From positions 248,001 to 312,000 of the forward strand of contig JAGKQI010000081.1 of assembly GCA_018806915.1 (NCBI GenBank): 64,000 nt of DNA, read 5' to 3'. Below the pieces are notes generated by a model. That model had not been told where the DNA came from, did no database searches, and saw only the letters and a list, made by a program, of their open reading frames with translations. Shown here piece after piece: positions 33,840 to 44,936 of this stretch (its first letter is position 1; each line of letters starts with the position of its first letter). The translations under genes and the position numbers were made by a program. The stretch is from Phytophthora colocasiae (lineage: Eukaryota > Oomycota > Peronosporomycetes > Peronosporales > Peronosporaceae).

Positions 33840-35448
33840 CTACAGCATCCGGCTCCGATTTCTTTGGCCGTCTTGTTTACCTTCAAGAAGCCGTTTCTTC
33901 GATTTTCCTGCGCTCAGAATCGCTGTAGCGTACGTAAGCGCTTGAGCTGCGGTTTTCTCCACTTCATTCCTTGGCATCACTTCATACAGAGCCACTTTGG
34001 AAGTGCCTTTACGATCTTTCGCAAGATAATTCCGATCATTCTGGACGACAAGAATAGTATCCCTCGGAGTTCCTACAATACGTGCCAGCGTTTCAGCCAC
34101 TTCCTTGCTCAGAAAAGGATACGTTTCACAGCAGATCGAACGAAAACACAACGTAAACACTTTGCCGTTCTTCGTGGAATCATTCTCTTCACGTACATCA
34201 GCATCCAATGATGAGGCGTAAATGAATCGACTGCAATTTCTGTCATCTCGATCTCCACGAACATCCAGGTTCAAGCGGATGATATCGATGTTCGCCAGGT
34301 TCATTATAAAAGGCCCCTTTGTTGATACCTCACTGGCTTTTGAAGATCGGTCCTTAACTTGTATTAAAATAAACGAGACTTTCTTCTCGTCAGTCACCAC
34401 ATTGGAGCTGCATTCTGAATGTTTTTGGAAAATTGGGATAATTAGCCCGGATCCGTTCTGGTTGAGTGGTAAAATACCTGCAGCTCGACGCCCCAGTAAG
34501 TACCAAAGTGCATCCTCGGTCGACTCCAGAGATAACTGCACAAAGTGAGTGAATCCCACACACCAGCTCTTCCAGTTCGATCGCCACTCGTCAAAAGCAG
34601 GTCGTAGATCTTCAGCCTCATCCATTGTTTTCTTGAAATATATTGGTATATCTCCAGTAATAAACTTTTCCAGGAACGTATCCAAAGAAACAAATTGACC
34701 GATGCACTGCTAATCAGGTGATGCGTTACCCCCAAGCACACACTTGTCCATCGCCAGTAACATCAACATACGAGCCATCATTGTTTCAATTCTGCCGGTG
34801 TCCAGGGTTTCATCTAAGATCAGTTTCTGGAAATGGGGTAGGATATACTTTGGAAGTCCAGCATCCAGCTCATGCCACACTTTTATTGCTCCTAAGGCGA
34901 GCACAGGGTCCGATGAGTATAAGCAGAGATACCCGTCCATTTCGTAATTGACATTCGCGAGGATGGCCATGAAGTCTGTGACGACTCGAGACGCCAGTGA
35001 GGTCTTGGGGTATGGATGGATGCCCAGACGGCAGAGCATAGAGGCAACACCAAACATGCTCTGCTCCTTGTAATCGACTTCCTCCATACTACATCTCAGC
35101 ATCAGTTTTCTGGCTGCCAGATTAACTATTTCTTCCAGACGTGTGGAGCTCTTGCTGCTGCTGAAAATACTGTACCACATCGGACGGCCCATGCGAATCA
35201 ATGCGTCAATAGTCTCCGTGTGATCCATCGTGGTCATGACACGCTTGTACACAGCGATTTGATCTTCCATGGATACTACCGCCTCCGTCCCGCTGACTTC
35301 ATCTCCAGTGTCTACCTTTTCCTCTTCCGCTTGTTCTTCGCCGTCCAAACGACTCATCCTCATGGTATCTCTGCAGTATTTGTTCCAATGTGCATCCATC
35401 GTATGAGTAAGTACAAAAGGAGGAAACAACGCCAAATCGGTGTCATCC
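33840..35448 (-). pseudogene. NTPase/nuclease-like family copy G, 3' half
   Basis: Resumes copy G after the hAT-type insertion with LALFPPFVLTHTMDAHWNKYC, MEDQIAVYKRV, RMGRPMW and a membrane-like LMLLAMDKCVL. A TAG near 34711 (after GNASPD) is followed in phase-shifted frame 34685-33840 by SLESTEDALWYLLGRRAAGILP and the nuclease-like segment. That segment reads GSGLIIPIF where C and D have GADLIVPIF, so the acidic residue is lost, although VSFILIQVKD keeps Q-x-K. The end is basic (KSKKRLLEGKQDGQRNRSR). Confidence 0.72.
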
Positions 35449-37032
35449 AGGGTTGTGAAAAAACAATTTGACTTTCAAATAATTCAATTAAAACACACTA
35501 AATTATTGATTGAGCGAGGTCTCAATCACGTCCAAATAACCCTCCATTTCACTGTGGCGTTTAGCTCGCGTTCTGTACGTTATCGTGAAGTCACGAGCTA
35601 CTTGAGTACTCTTAATGCATCAATAATGAGCAAGCAGTGGTCTTCTGGGCCTGTACGACGTAAACAACTTCGACGAGACAGGTAGCGCTCGACACTACAG
35701 CAGTCTCCTCACTTTGCAAATTTCTGCAAGACCCAAACATGCGACTATATTGGACGTGCGGTGTCTGTTTGATGCCATTACGAAGGAGTTCACACCAACT
35801 GCGAAATACCTCAGCCCACAAGCCGTCGTCGTTAAAGCGCCACGCTTTGAAAGCGGTGTAGTTAAAGTTCTCGCAAAGCTTTAGCGAGCGTCAAGGAGTT
35901 TGGGTTAACCCTTCAACCCCCGACAAAAAATCGAGGGGTATATTTTGACGATTATGTTGGAGCCACCAACATAATTAGTCTTGATGTTTGTATATGTCTA
36001 CTCTAAGTACGAATTTGTTGGCGGGAGGGATAGGTAAACCCCAGTCTCTGTTCTCGTGTAAAGTCGGGCGACCTCTAACATATTGCGCTATATGTAGGCA
36101 AAAACGCCAAATACGATCCAGTATGATGGAGGATCCAACCTTCAGAAATGCACTTTTTATTAAATATCAAGTTTTTGCACGAACACAAGTTCAGAAAATG
36201 CATGCCTCAGTCGTACAAAGAGTGTGTATAAGGAACGCATCACTTGCTTACTCACCTCACGCATGTACCTTTGTACAACTATTTACGTATTAATATAGAA
36301 ATATGGCTGGAGCTAGACATGCTTGGATTTACGCGCACAATCAAGCTGAAGACGACGTATATGAGAGTCATGCAAAGGTCACTAGGTACAGTAAAATATA
36401 ATGCACTTGAAATAATTTCCTCAAAAGTAGCAGCACTAGTAGGGTTATTCCCATCAATCTAAATCATAATATGTGCAGCATGAGCCCTGCTTGTGAGAAC
36501 AATCAAGGCCAGTGATGCGCTTAGAGGGTGCACAATCTAATGGGAAATGTATTGACAGGAATTTATGTTCATTGTTAACGAATTAGAAAGGACTTTGCAA
36601 AGTAATAGTGTACATAGCAAGGAAACAGCACCGTATTTCGTTACAGATCAGATATTGTTCTGCCTTTGTCCGTTTGTGTAGATTTTCTCCTTTCGATTCG
36701 ACCTACCCCTGTGCATCGTCCCTTCTCTCTCACAGTTTTTCCACTTGGTTTTAGTATTGAGCTACTTTCAATACAAATATATAGTCTAAATTCGAATATG
36801 TTGGAGCCTCCAACATGCGTATAGATGCTGTGGTTAGGTTTTCAAGAGATATACACCCATTATGTTGGTGGCTCCAACATATGGGGGTTGAAGGGTTAAG
36901 GTTACGGCTAGGTGGTTTTCTACCAATCAGAGCTCGATGATATGATTGAAAACAAAATTGCAATAAACAAATTATTGATTGACCCGAGTCTTGGGGCTCC
37001 ATTAAATAACAATCTTATTTTTCACAACCCTG
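35449..37032 (+). mobile_element. hAT-type non-autonomous DNA transposon in copy G
   Basis: A 1584 bp insertion with 15-bp perfect terminal inverted repeats CAGGGTTGTGAAAAA (35449-35463 and 37018-37032), flanked by an 8-bp duplication GTGTCATC (35441-35448 and 37033-37040). The CAG start and 8-bp duplication are the hAT signature. It splits gene G cleanly. No transposase is recognised. About 991 bp of it (with one TTAA) is a nested piggyBac-type insert, leaving roughly 593 bp of original element. Confidence 0.85.
35909..36895 (+). mobile_element. piggyBac-type MITE nested in the hAT element
   Basis: A 987 bp insert bounded by TTAA on both sides (35905-35908, 36896-36899) with 13-bp terminal inverted repeats CCCTTCAACCCCC / GGGGGTTGAAGGG. 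TTAA duplication and a CCCT-type terminus are piggyBac hallmarks. Subterminal palindromes built on ATGTTGG...CCAACAT occur at 35951-35975, 36798-36816 and 36859-36881. No transposase-length frame is present (longest about 100 codons), so it would need to be moved in trans. Confidence 0.8.
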
Positions 37033-37040
37033 GTGTCATC

Positions 37041-37925
37041 ACCACTCTTTTTTCTGGATATTAGGTTGATCGCCCACGGAGGTAACATTTCTGAAGTCTT
37101 GGTATTTGTATCCACTAGAACTCCGATAATGCCACCTCCTTCACCAATGTCCTTGTTCGCCAAAACGAGAGCCGATTCAAATGTATGAAATAGAGGAAGC
37201 TCATTGTTGGCTTCACCTCGAAGCACACCCCTCGCTTCATCGATCACTAGCACCACTATTTTACCACCCGAAACCTTTTCGAAGCTCTCCAGACGCTTCG
37301 CACCAGGTGAAGCTGCACATTTGCTTCCTGCTAACATCTTTGCTACAACAGCATCAGTATTGGAGTCGGTTAATAGATCCACCCATTGCTCCTGGACAGT
37401 ACCCCAGTTCTCGACCGCATAGTAATAAATCGTTTTCAACCGTTCCGAGATGTCTGTATATCTCGAAAATCTCTTGAACAGCCATTTACAAAGCAATGGA
37501 GTAGCCTCCGGATACCCCGTCGACGTTTCCTGGCGCATACACGTGTACAAAACCTTCATGTTCGGGTCTTTGGCATCAAGTGCAAGCTCTCGAAGCATCC
37601 GAGTCTTGCCGAAGCCGGAGCTTTGTACAACGGTCACGCATGGAGCTTTGAACTTGCCAGGATGATATGCTTCGAAACATCGTCGAAGATACTGCCCAAA
37701 CTGGATGTGGGCATCTCCAATGCACTTGGTTTCCGTGAAGGCTTTCTGAAGCTTCTCCATTTCTTCTGGCGTCAGGACGGTTAGAGTGCGTTCTTTGATC
37801 CTTATCTCCCTGATAAGAGCGGCAACTGTGTCAATTACAACGTCCTCCGCAATGTCAGCAGTCACTTCTGGAAATGTGTAGGCTTCTCTGATTCCTCTTT
37901 GACAACTGATTTGGACTGATTCGAA
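37041..37925 (-). pseudogene. NTPase/nuclease-like family copy G, 5' half
   Basis: An N-terminal segment (REAYTFPEVTADIAED) aligns with copy C and is open up to about 37925, where the LINE begins. It is followed by TVLTPEEMEKLQKAFTETKCIGDAHIQFGQYLRRC, Walker A (VVQSSGFGKTRMLRELA), Walker B (IVVLVIDEARGVL, Asp-Glu intact) and GVLVDTNTK. The coding sequence is cut at 37041 by the hAT-type element. The original start lies beyond the LINE junction and is lost. No stop interrupts this half, so the NTPase part was intact when the transposon arrived. Confidence 0.75.
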
Positions 37926-37971
37926 TCACATCAAACCCTAACCCCTCCCTCTGCGGAAGAATCTAACTGAA

Positions 37972-39480
37972 ATGGAGACGATGGCCACCTCGATGGCCGA
38001 TCACCTACGTGAGCAAGAGTACTCTCGCATCCGCAACTCGGCGAAAGCGATGCTAACTGAACCTCCCGTGACGGAGGAAGCAGCTGCGATCCTGGCTGAT
38101 GCGTATGAGGCTTACGAGCGAGATGAAACCTCACCAGAGGAGTACTTGTCAATTGTGACAGAACAACGTGGATTCACTCCTGTCTTTACCGAGCATGCCG
38201 TAATGATCAACTCTGGATCTTACTGCTCGAACACGGGTTTGCCTACCATCATTAAGGCTTTCCTTAATGACAACGACAATGCTGCTGTCAAGAATGTACT
38301 CGGACACTATGGAATTGTCATGCTTGACAAGATCCCGTCTGGCGGCGTTCTGATTCACGTTCGTTCGGCGGAGGACGAAGTGATGCTGGATGGTCAAGAA
38401 GTCAATCTGATGGGCAGGAAGTTCACGATTAAACGCAGGTCGTTTTTGATGAACAAGTTCTTTTTGGATGTGTCTGGAATTCACTCTGTCGAAGAAGCGA
38501 ATGCGATCTTCTTGGCGCTGGGGGTGCTGGGGGCGCACCCGTTGTTTTTGACTCCACGAGATGTGAATATGGAGACTCGAGTCGTGACCCCGACGTGGCG
38601 TTTTTACTTTGACTCGGAAACTACACCCAAGTGCCTCGTAGTGGACGGGTGTGTTACCCACCAGTTGATCTATGGTCGCAACCTGTATTTAGCGAGAGGT
38701 AAGCGGTCGATTGCTATGGATCCCCCGACTAGAGCTACTACTCGCCGCCAATCGCGATATGGAGTTGTACTGCCATTCGAAGACGACTATCCAAGTCCTA
38801 ATGTAAGGAAGGAAGGAGGGAGTCACCCGCATGCCAGTCACAGGACTGATCCTGAGCCCCCTGTGAGTACGAGTGCCCTCATTTTGGCACGCAAGAGCTC
38901 TGTCAATGTAGCATCGACGAAGGCTGTTGCATCGTTGGAGAGTAACCATGGACTGGGTCACGAAGTCATGTCTTCCAACCCCCATGGATTGACTGCTCAT
39001 CAGGAAAGGGTGGATTCATTCAATGCTGACATGGAAGCTGTGGTATCGTACACGAATGCAATCGAGGATGCTGAAAATCAGTGGATCACTCAAGGAGACG
39101 ATATTGATATGTCGAAACATCTAGAAACTGGATTTAAACGCTTGGAACCGTCGTTCGAACATGAGAATCCGTATACCGCCTTGTATCAGCCGGAATGCGA
39201 CTTCGAAATTGTTCAACCTGATCCAATTCAAGGGGCCAAAGCGGGTGTTTTTATAATACCACATCTGAAAACAGGTGAGGACAATGAATATCCTCGTCCA
39301 ACCCCGTCAAAAAAGCGGGCAACCCTCACAAATCACTGTGACAAGGACGACGAGCTATTGCTAGAAGAGGCTCTGTTACAATCGGAACAAGAAGCCCAAC
39401 TCATAAAAAGAGGCGACCAGGTTGCAGCCAATGCCAAACGTTTCAAAGCTGCGGAAGCCTTGCTGAAGGAGTCCAAGAAC
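37972..39480 (+). pseudogene. LINE ORF1, 5' part
   Basis: About 503 codons from ATG at 37972 to the Copia insertion point. It is a Glu/Ser-rich N-terminal region with a structured middle part around GGVLIHVRSAEDEVMLDGQEVNLMGRKFTIKRRSFLMNKFFLDVSG, which looks like the RNA-binding or RRM-like domain found in LINE ORF1 proteins of oomycetes. Near the end is a charged coiled-coil-like region (LLLEEALLQSEQEAQLIKRG). The annotated frame runs past 39486 only by reading into the LTR. Removing the Copia joins KNMD to LIVKSMCEVPVAW in frame. Assignment rests on position before ORF2. Confidence 0.6.
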
Positions 39481-39485
39481 ATGGA
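39481..39485 (+). repeat. Copia target-site duplication, left copy (ATGGA)
   Basis: ATGGA here and at 44937-44941 flank the two LTRs directly; the 5-bp length is typical of Copia integration. Confidence 0.8.
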
Positions 39486-39655
39486 TAACGGAGTGAGCAC
39501 TGGGAGATGTCTTAATGCAAAGACGTCAACTTGTTAGATAGAAGGTAAATCTGAGACTGACATACAACTAAGTGCCGCGGGACGCGGACTTTCTACCATC
39601 ACTCTTGCAACGGCAACTTCAACTTCTGTAGCAAAAGTGGGTACAGTTTCCAACA
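39486..39655 (-). repeat. Copia 3' LTR
   Basis: 170 bp, one mismatch to the 5' LTR. On the minus strand it starts TGTTGG; the far end reads CCGTTA, not the usual CA. Confidence 0.9.
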
Positions 39656-39669
39656 CGCCCCCTCCGAAG

Positions 39670-42518
39670 TCACTTCTTCGGCAAAGGCTCCTTGGATTGA
39701 CCTAGCAGAGCACAAAGTTTCTCGTGTCGCGCTCCTGCCAGGGGCTTCGTAAAAATGTCGGACGGGTTGTCGTCCGTGTGAACTTTCCACAGGTCCACAG
39801 TCTTCTTCGTCGCTTGGTCACGCACGTAGTGCCATCGAAGCTCAATGTGTCGAGTACGTCTACTATACGTAGGATTAGTCGCCATCACGAAGGCCGCCTG
39901 GTTGTCAATCCCAAGCGTAAAGCTCACCGCTAGTTCCGGGAACACTTCAATTAGGATGTTTCGTAGACTTTGGCCCTCCATGCATGCGTCGCACGCCGCA
40001 ACGTACTCGGCCTCAGCGGTAGACTGAGCAACAATCGTCTGGCGCCTTGATGCCCATGATACGGCACCGCCGGCAGATTCACGACGTAGCCCGAAATACT
40101 CTTTCTTGTGTCGGGGTCGTTGCCCCAGTCCGAGTCGCAGTATCCGTCCAGGTGCAAGTCCTTCTTGTCTTCCTCATCCTTGCTGGTGGAGTACACAATG
40201 CCTTGACTCTTTGTTCCAACAAGATACCGCAACAATCGTTTAGCTGCACCAATGTGCTGCTGTGTCGGTGCTTGTACGTATCGACTCAACTGGCCGACCA
40301 CGTACGCAATGTCTGGTCTACTGCATGTAGCTAGGTACATCAGAGAACCAATGCATTCTCGGTAAGGAAAGTCTCTGCCAAACGCTGGTTTCTGCTTACG
40401 ACGATCACTTTCATCATCAGTATCCTTCGAAGTAAACCGAGTGTTGGTTTCCATCGGAATCCTGCTCGCGTGAGCATCTCCAAAATTGAATCTTTCCAAA
40501 ACCTCCGTGCAATACTGTGTTTGATGAATCTTCATCGAGGTGGTGTTCTGCTCCATTTCAACGCCCAAGTACTTATTCAGCAATCCCTGGTCCTTGAGTC
40601 CGTAGTCGTTGTCGAGCTTGGTAAACAACTTGACCTTAAACGCTTCGTCCTTTGTAGCGCAAAGAATGTCGTCTACGTAGATCAGGACTAGCGCAAACTG
40701 GCCATCGTGTTTGTAGACATACAGGCAAGGCTCTGTGCTGTTGCGCTCGAAACCATAGTCTTTCAACCAACCGTCAAACTCGGAATTCCACTCCCTACCA
40801 GATTGCCTCAGACCATACAGAGCCTTGTTCACCGAGTAAATGTGTCCCTCTAGCTCACAGGATAACCTTCCAGCCCGTCCAGATACTGCTTTATCGATAA
40901 GGCAGCGTTCAGGTAAGCGGTATTCACGTCTCCTTGGTAGATCACTAGTCCAAGCCACACACACATCGCGACAAATAGTCTGAACGTGGCCATCCTCGCC
41001 ACCGGTGAGAACGTTTCTTGGTAATCAATACCGCGTCGCTGCTTATCTCCACGAGCAACAATGCGAGTCTTAAACCGAGTCACATAGCCAAGGTGATCCA
41101 CTTTCAAAGCAAAGACCCACATCGTCTTAATTGTCTGTTGAGTCGCTGGCATATCTGATCTTGGTATCATACTCAGCACTTCTTTGTCCTTTAGAGCTTG
41201 AATCTCTTGATCCATAGCCTCTTTCCACTCCTTGGCATACTTCGATCTCATTGCCTCTCTGTATGTCCTTGGGATTTTCACCTCACAAGCACGAATACCA
41301 CCAGATCCTCGGCGGTTAGCATGCAGTGCCTTGAAACCCGAGCTCACTTCATAGTCCTCAAAGCGCTTTGGTGGTCGTCTTTCATGTTTTTCGCGGAGAC
41401 CTGGTCTGCGTGAAGTGTTCTCTGATTTGAATCGCTTCACGTCGACCTTAGTACCTTCCTGTCTTGTGTGCGTCGAACTTCAACCTCTCGAGGTCGTCTG
41501 TGACCGATGATGTGGTTTGTTGGTAGTGCAAGCTCTTGGCAGCCAATCGGGACTAATGCGTGTTCTCCACTATCAGCACCATCTTCATATTCATCACTTG
41601 GAACTAACGCCTGGTCATCACCCCAGTCAATGGCTTCAGCTTCATCACTTGGATCAAACAAATCATCATAATTCCCCTCAACACTACTTGCTTCTTCTTC
41701 AGCTATTTGTGTGAGGTTCGACACATGACTGGCAGATCCAGCCAATTCTTCATCATCAGTGTCTTCATCAAGGTCACTATTGTCTCTTTCAATGTCTTCA
41801 TCGACGCTCTGGTCTTCAAAACCATCAACACTTTCTGCGTCGACACTTCCGGCGTCTCTATCCAGAGTTTGGTCATTAACGCACCCAACAGGAACACTTC
41901 CAGCACTTTCGCCCTCCTGCGTCTCGGACGCATCTTCATAATCGGGCAGCTCGGTGTTCTGTAGCATCTCTTCCCACAAAGCCTGGTTTTCACTCGTCAA
42001 ACTGTATGAGCTACTTGGAACTTTGTCACTACACGAGCCACAATCTCCTTCACCTAGTTTGTCCCACACAGTGCCGTTCTCAAGTGGTTGATCTTCGTCG
42101 TTTACTCCTTCACTGTTCGCGCTCTCCATGACAATGTCACTCATACTGTGTTCAGATTCGCCATCACACTCAGCCAACTGCGAGTCATTATCTTCTTCAT
42201 CACCTGGCAGGTCCTCAAATTCACCGTCCTCAAAGAGCTCTTGGAATGTCCGTAGCCACTTGTCGACCTTGACCTTGAACCCGCTCTCGTAGCGGTCCTT
42301 ATATTTGATGCTCTCATTCACCTTGACATCAGAGACGAATCCAGTCTTGTGTTCCGTCGGGAAATACACGTTGCAGCCAACCACGTCCTCTCGGTAGCCT
42401 AGCAGAAAGCCAACTCGACAGTTCATACTGAGTTTCTTTCGCTTTGATTTTGGTGTGTGGCAATATACAAGTGAACCGAAAGCTCGAATATGGTGAATAT
42501 CTGGCTTTGATCCAAACA
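39670..42518 (-). pseudogene. Copia pol: integrase end, reverse transcriptase and RNase H, frameshifted
   Basis: 42519-41437 holds the end of integrase (FGSLVYCHTPKSKRKKLSMNCRVGFLLGY) and a long acidic linker. 41440-40850 starts RT (AMRSKYAKEWKEAMDQEI, QGDVNTAYLNA). 40964-39951 continues with ALYGLRQS, catalytic IYVDDIL, KYLGVE, PYRECIGSLMYLATCSRPDI and RNase H start DSDWGNDPDTRKSISGY. 39981-39670 has ALGIDNQAA-like TLGIDNQAAFVMA and the KHIDIR-like RHIELRWHYVRD. Frame breaks occur near 41440, 40855 (one base missing before CELEGHIY) and 40040. Catalytic residues of RT are intact. Confidence 0.85.
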
Positions 42519-44699
42519 TCAGTTCGTAGGGCGTCCGTCCAGCCCCCTTACAGAATACTCGATTTTTAACGTAGACTGCGTTCTCCAGTGCATGGATCCA
42601 AAACGATTTCCAGCAAACCTGCCTGGTGCATCATCGTCTTGATCATTCCAACGATAGTTTGATGTGCGTTCCACGAGGTTCAACTGTGACGCATTTGGTC
42701 CGACTTTGGTATGCACGATGCCTTTCTTGCGATACCATCGCTCAATCGTGCCGTTGCAGAACTCCTGCCCTTTGTCGGTAAGCACTTGTCTGACTGGTTC
42801 AACTTCCAGCTCATCGTCGATATTCCACTGACGCGTTACCACCGTGTCCACGCGTCTTCCATGCTGTCGCTCTGCCCAAGCGATATACTCCATCATGTGC
42901 TCATTGACTTCACGCTCACCTTTAGTCTTCAGTAGGTAAGTCTTCACATAACGCGAGTATCCGTCCATAATTACTAAGACGGCGGTGTACCTCGAACCAT
43001 TGTTCACGCCAGGAATCAACAAGTCTGCGAAGACCATGTCATTTACTCTCTCTATAGGTCGATCGAGAGCCTTCCGGAATGTCTTGCGTCGTTGTTTGCC
43101 AAAATGGCAATCGGAGCAGGCGATCTTGCCACGACGTTTCAACATGATGCCGCGAGCCATGCCTCGGTCCACCATTAAACGTATGTACTCAGGACAAGTG
43201 TGTCCTAACCTCTCGTGCCATACATCAATGTCTTCAACTCCATCAGAAACTGCAAAGTTCGCAAACACCTTGCCTTTGACGTGAGTCTTCTTCTTATCGA
43301 TGTGTTTGGCCATGATGTTGTGAGTGGTGAAAGTCCACAGTCTGTTGTCGTACTCTGTGCGAATCACCTCCACAGTATCCTTCGTCATGCCAAATAACCG
43401 TGTACTGGAATCCCAACTCATTTCAAAACCTTGGTCTAACGCCAATCCAGGTGAAAACAAGTTGCATCCAGCCCCAGGAACGTAGAGCACATTCTCCACC
43501 AACAAAAACACCATTTGTTCATCAATCAGTGTCGATAAAATCACTGTACCAAAGCCCTCTGCCTTGGCATCGACACCGTCGGCGAACCCAGAAATGCTTG
43601 GGTTCCATTCACTGTCATCCATGCCGTGGAGTGTAGTGAAATACTCCTTACAGGCGGTAATGTGTGCGTTTGTACCCGTATCAAAATACCACAGACCCGG
43701 GTCATAGTCCTTTGCCATCTTGCGCACTACTTCACCAATGACCACCTCTCGTTTCTCGACATCTTCAGCGACTTCACTTTCCGCTTGATGTGTTTCATCC
43801 TCAGCTGCTGCGACTTTGTCGCCTGATCGTGCGTATTTCGCTTGAGCCTTTGGTTTCTCTTCGTCTTCCAGTTTCGGACAATCACTTTTGTAGTGACCCA
43901 TTTCACCACAGTTGAAGCACTTAATCTCGGTCTTACTGGTCTTCGACTTTGATTCGCTCTTCGAGCTCTGCTTCTTTGGTCCTTGCTGAGATGCGCTCTT
44001 TGAGTTCTGACTCTTCTTGCCAGACTTGTTTCCAAAGGCGTTTCCTTCCCAGTCTTTATTCCTTGCCTCAGCCGTCAAGATTAGCTCTCGAACCAGCTCC
44101 GGCGTGTATTTAGCCATGTTTGAACTAAATAGTACTTTTCTACGAAGCTCATCGTAACACGTCTGTGCTGGCAGGCTTCGCAGCATCTTGTCCACCATCT
44201 GCAAGTCATTCACGGGCGCTCCCAGGTCCGCAAGCTTGTTCTTTATGTCGAACAACTTGTACAGGTGACTGCGTAAGTCGTCCTTTCCGCGCAGATGAGT
44301 CTTGTGGAGCTCGCACTGCAGGCGATACACCTTCTGCGCAGTCATGGCGGGATTGGTCTTGCCTTCGTAGATGTCGACGAGCTCAGCCCACATCTTCGTA
44401 CCAGTCTCCTTCATCATGACTTGCTTGGCAAGCTTCATAGACAGTGATCCCTGGATCAAAATCTTGATCTTGGCTTGCTTTTTCTTGAATTCACCCTTCT
44501 TCTCGTCGTCCCAGTTCTCGTCCTTCACCTCCTTGCCGAGCACTATCTCGTCTAGAAGGCTCTTCTCGAACGCATTCATCATAGCGTGCTTGTAGAACGT
44601 CCAATCTTCTCCATTCCAGCGCACAGGAGTCCCAGAAGATCCAATCTTGAAGGACTTGCGCTTGGACTTGCCGTCGTCTGAGTCGGAGGAAGATGACAT
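42519..44699 (-). CDS. Copia Gag-protease-integrase polyprotein, 5' ORF
   Basis: 726 codons. The N-terminal Gag has the UBN2-like order (FYKHAMMNAFEKS, LAKQVMMKETGTKMWAELVDIYEGKT, VDKMLRSLP). A CCHC knuckle CFNCGEMGHYKSDC sits at about residue 260. Protease active site WYFDTGTNAH is near 336. The integrase finger H-x-H...CSDCHFGK spans about 495-530. Core residues are in FADLLIPG (about 553), VLTDKGQEF (641) and NLVERTSN (673). The final 50 residues are out of frame: integrase continues in the next frame at about 42519, so a frameshift lies near 42670. The start ATG is 67 bp inside the LTR. Confidence 0.85.
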   Translation of the reverse strand: MSSSSDSDDGKSKRKSFKIGSSGTPVRWNGEDWTFYKHAMMNAFEKSLLDEIVLGKEVKDENWDDEKKGEFKKKQAKIKILIQGSLSMKLAKQVMMKETGTKMWAELVDIYEGKTNPAMTAQKVYRLQCELHKTHLRGKDDLRSHLYKLFDIKNKLADLGAPVNDLQMVDKMLRSLPAQTCYDELRRKVLFSSNMAKYTPELVRELILTAEARNKDWEGNAFGNKSGKKSQNSKSASQQGPKKQSSKSESKSKTSKTEIKCFNCGEMGHYKSDCPKLEDEEKPKAQAKYARSGDKVAAAEDETHQAESEVAEDVEKREVVIGEVVRKMAKDYDPGLWYFDTGTNAHITACKEYFTTLHGMDDSEWNPSISGFADGVDAKAEGFGTVILSTLIDEQMVFLLVENVLYVPGAGCNLFSPGLALDQGFEMSWDSSTRLFGMTKDTVEVIRTEYDNRLWTFTTHNIMAKHIDKKKTHVKGKVFANFAVSDGVEDIDVWHERLGHTCPEYIRLMVDRGMARGIMLKRRGKIACSDCHFGKQRRKTFRKALDRPIERVNDMVFADLLIPGVNNGSRYTAVLVIMDGYSRYVKTYLLKTKGEREVNEHMMEYIAWAERQHGRRVDTVVTRQWNIDDELEVEPVRQVLTDKGQEFCNGTIERWYRKKGIVHTKVGPNASQLNLVERTSNYRWNDQDDDAPGRFAGNRFGSMHWRTQSTLKIEYSVRGLDGRPTN

Positions 44700-44754
44700 C
44701 GCTACTGCTCTTGATTCTCTTACGATCGTGTTCTCTTGGACGCAACGTGGTTTG

Positions 44755-44766
44755 GGCTCATAACCC
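44755..44766 (-). other. Copia primer binding site (half-tRNA type)
   Basis: The plus strand reads GGGCTCATAACC, the form of an initiator-Met tRNA anticodon loop with CAT. The minus strand therefore offers a complementary primer site directly inside the 5' LTR. Drosophila copia is known to prime from an internal fragment of initiator tRNA in this way. Confidence 0.7.
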
Positions 44767-44936
44767 TAACGGAGTGAGCACTGGGAGATGTCTTAATGCA
44801 AAGACGTCAACTTGTTAGATAGAAGGTAAATCTGAGACTGACATACAACTAAGTGCCGCGGGACGCGGACTTTCTACCATCACTCTTGCAACGGCAACTT
44901 CAACTTCTGTAGCAAAAGTGGGTACACTTTCCAACA
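44767..44936 (-). repeat. Copia 5' LTR
   Basis: 170 bp, one mismatch to 39486-39655, followed directly by the second ATGGA duplication. Confidence 0.9.

Larger units (their letters stand above)
39486..44936 (-). mobile_element. Ty1/Copia LTR retrotransposon, full length (5451 bp)
   Basis: Minus orientation. LTRs of 170 bp at 44767-44936 (5') and 39486-39655 (3') differ by a single base (G/C at 39648 against 44929). The 5-bp duplication ATGGA flanks it. A primer site complementary to an initiator-tRNA anticodon loop lies inside the 5' LTR and a purine tract (CGGAGGGGGCG on the minus strand) inside the 3' LTR. Gag, protease, integrase, RT and RNase H occur in Copia order (integrase before RT). 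The near-identical LTRs mark it as the youngest datable insertion in the window. Confidence 0.92.

Noticed and set aside
36751..37002. 83-codon minus frame inside the hAT-type element as a transposase piece
   Set aside because: It crosses the nested element boundary and shows no transposase motif.
37930..37955. Possible interstitial telomere repeat (AAACCCTAACCCC)
   Set aside because: Less than two units and within a LINE 5' end; too short to call.
41703..41993. Overlapping frames 41517-41993 on both strands
   Set aside because: Shadows of the acidic linker between Copia integrase and RT.
44750..44770. tRNA gene for initiator Met
   Set aside because: Only the anticodon-loop portion is present, exactly where a Copia primer site belongs; no cloverleaf.
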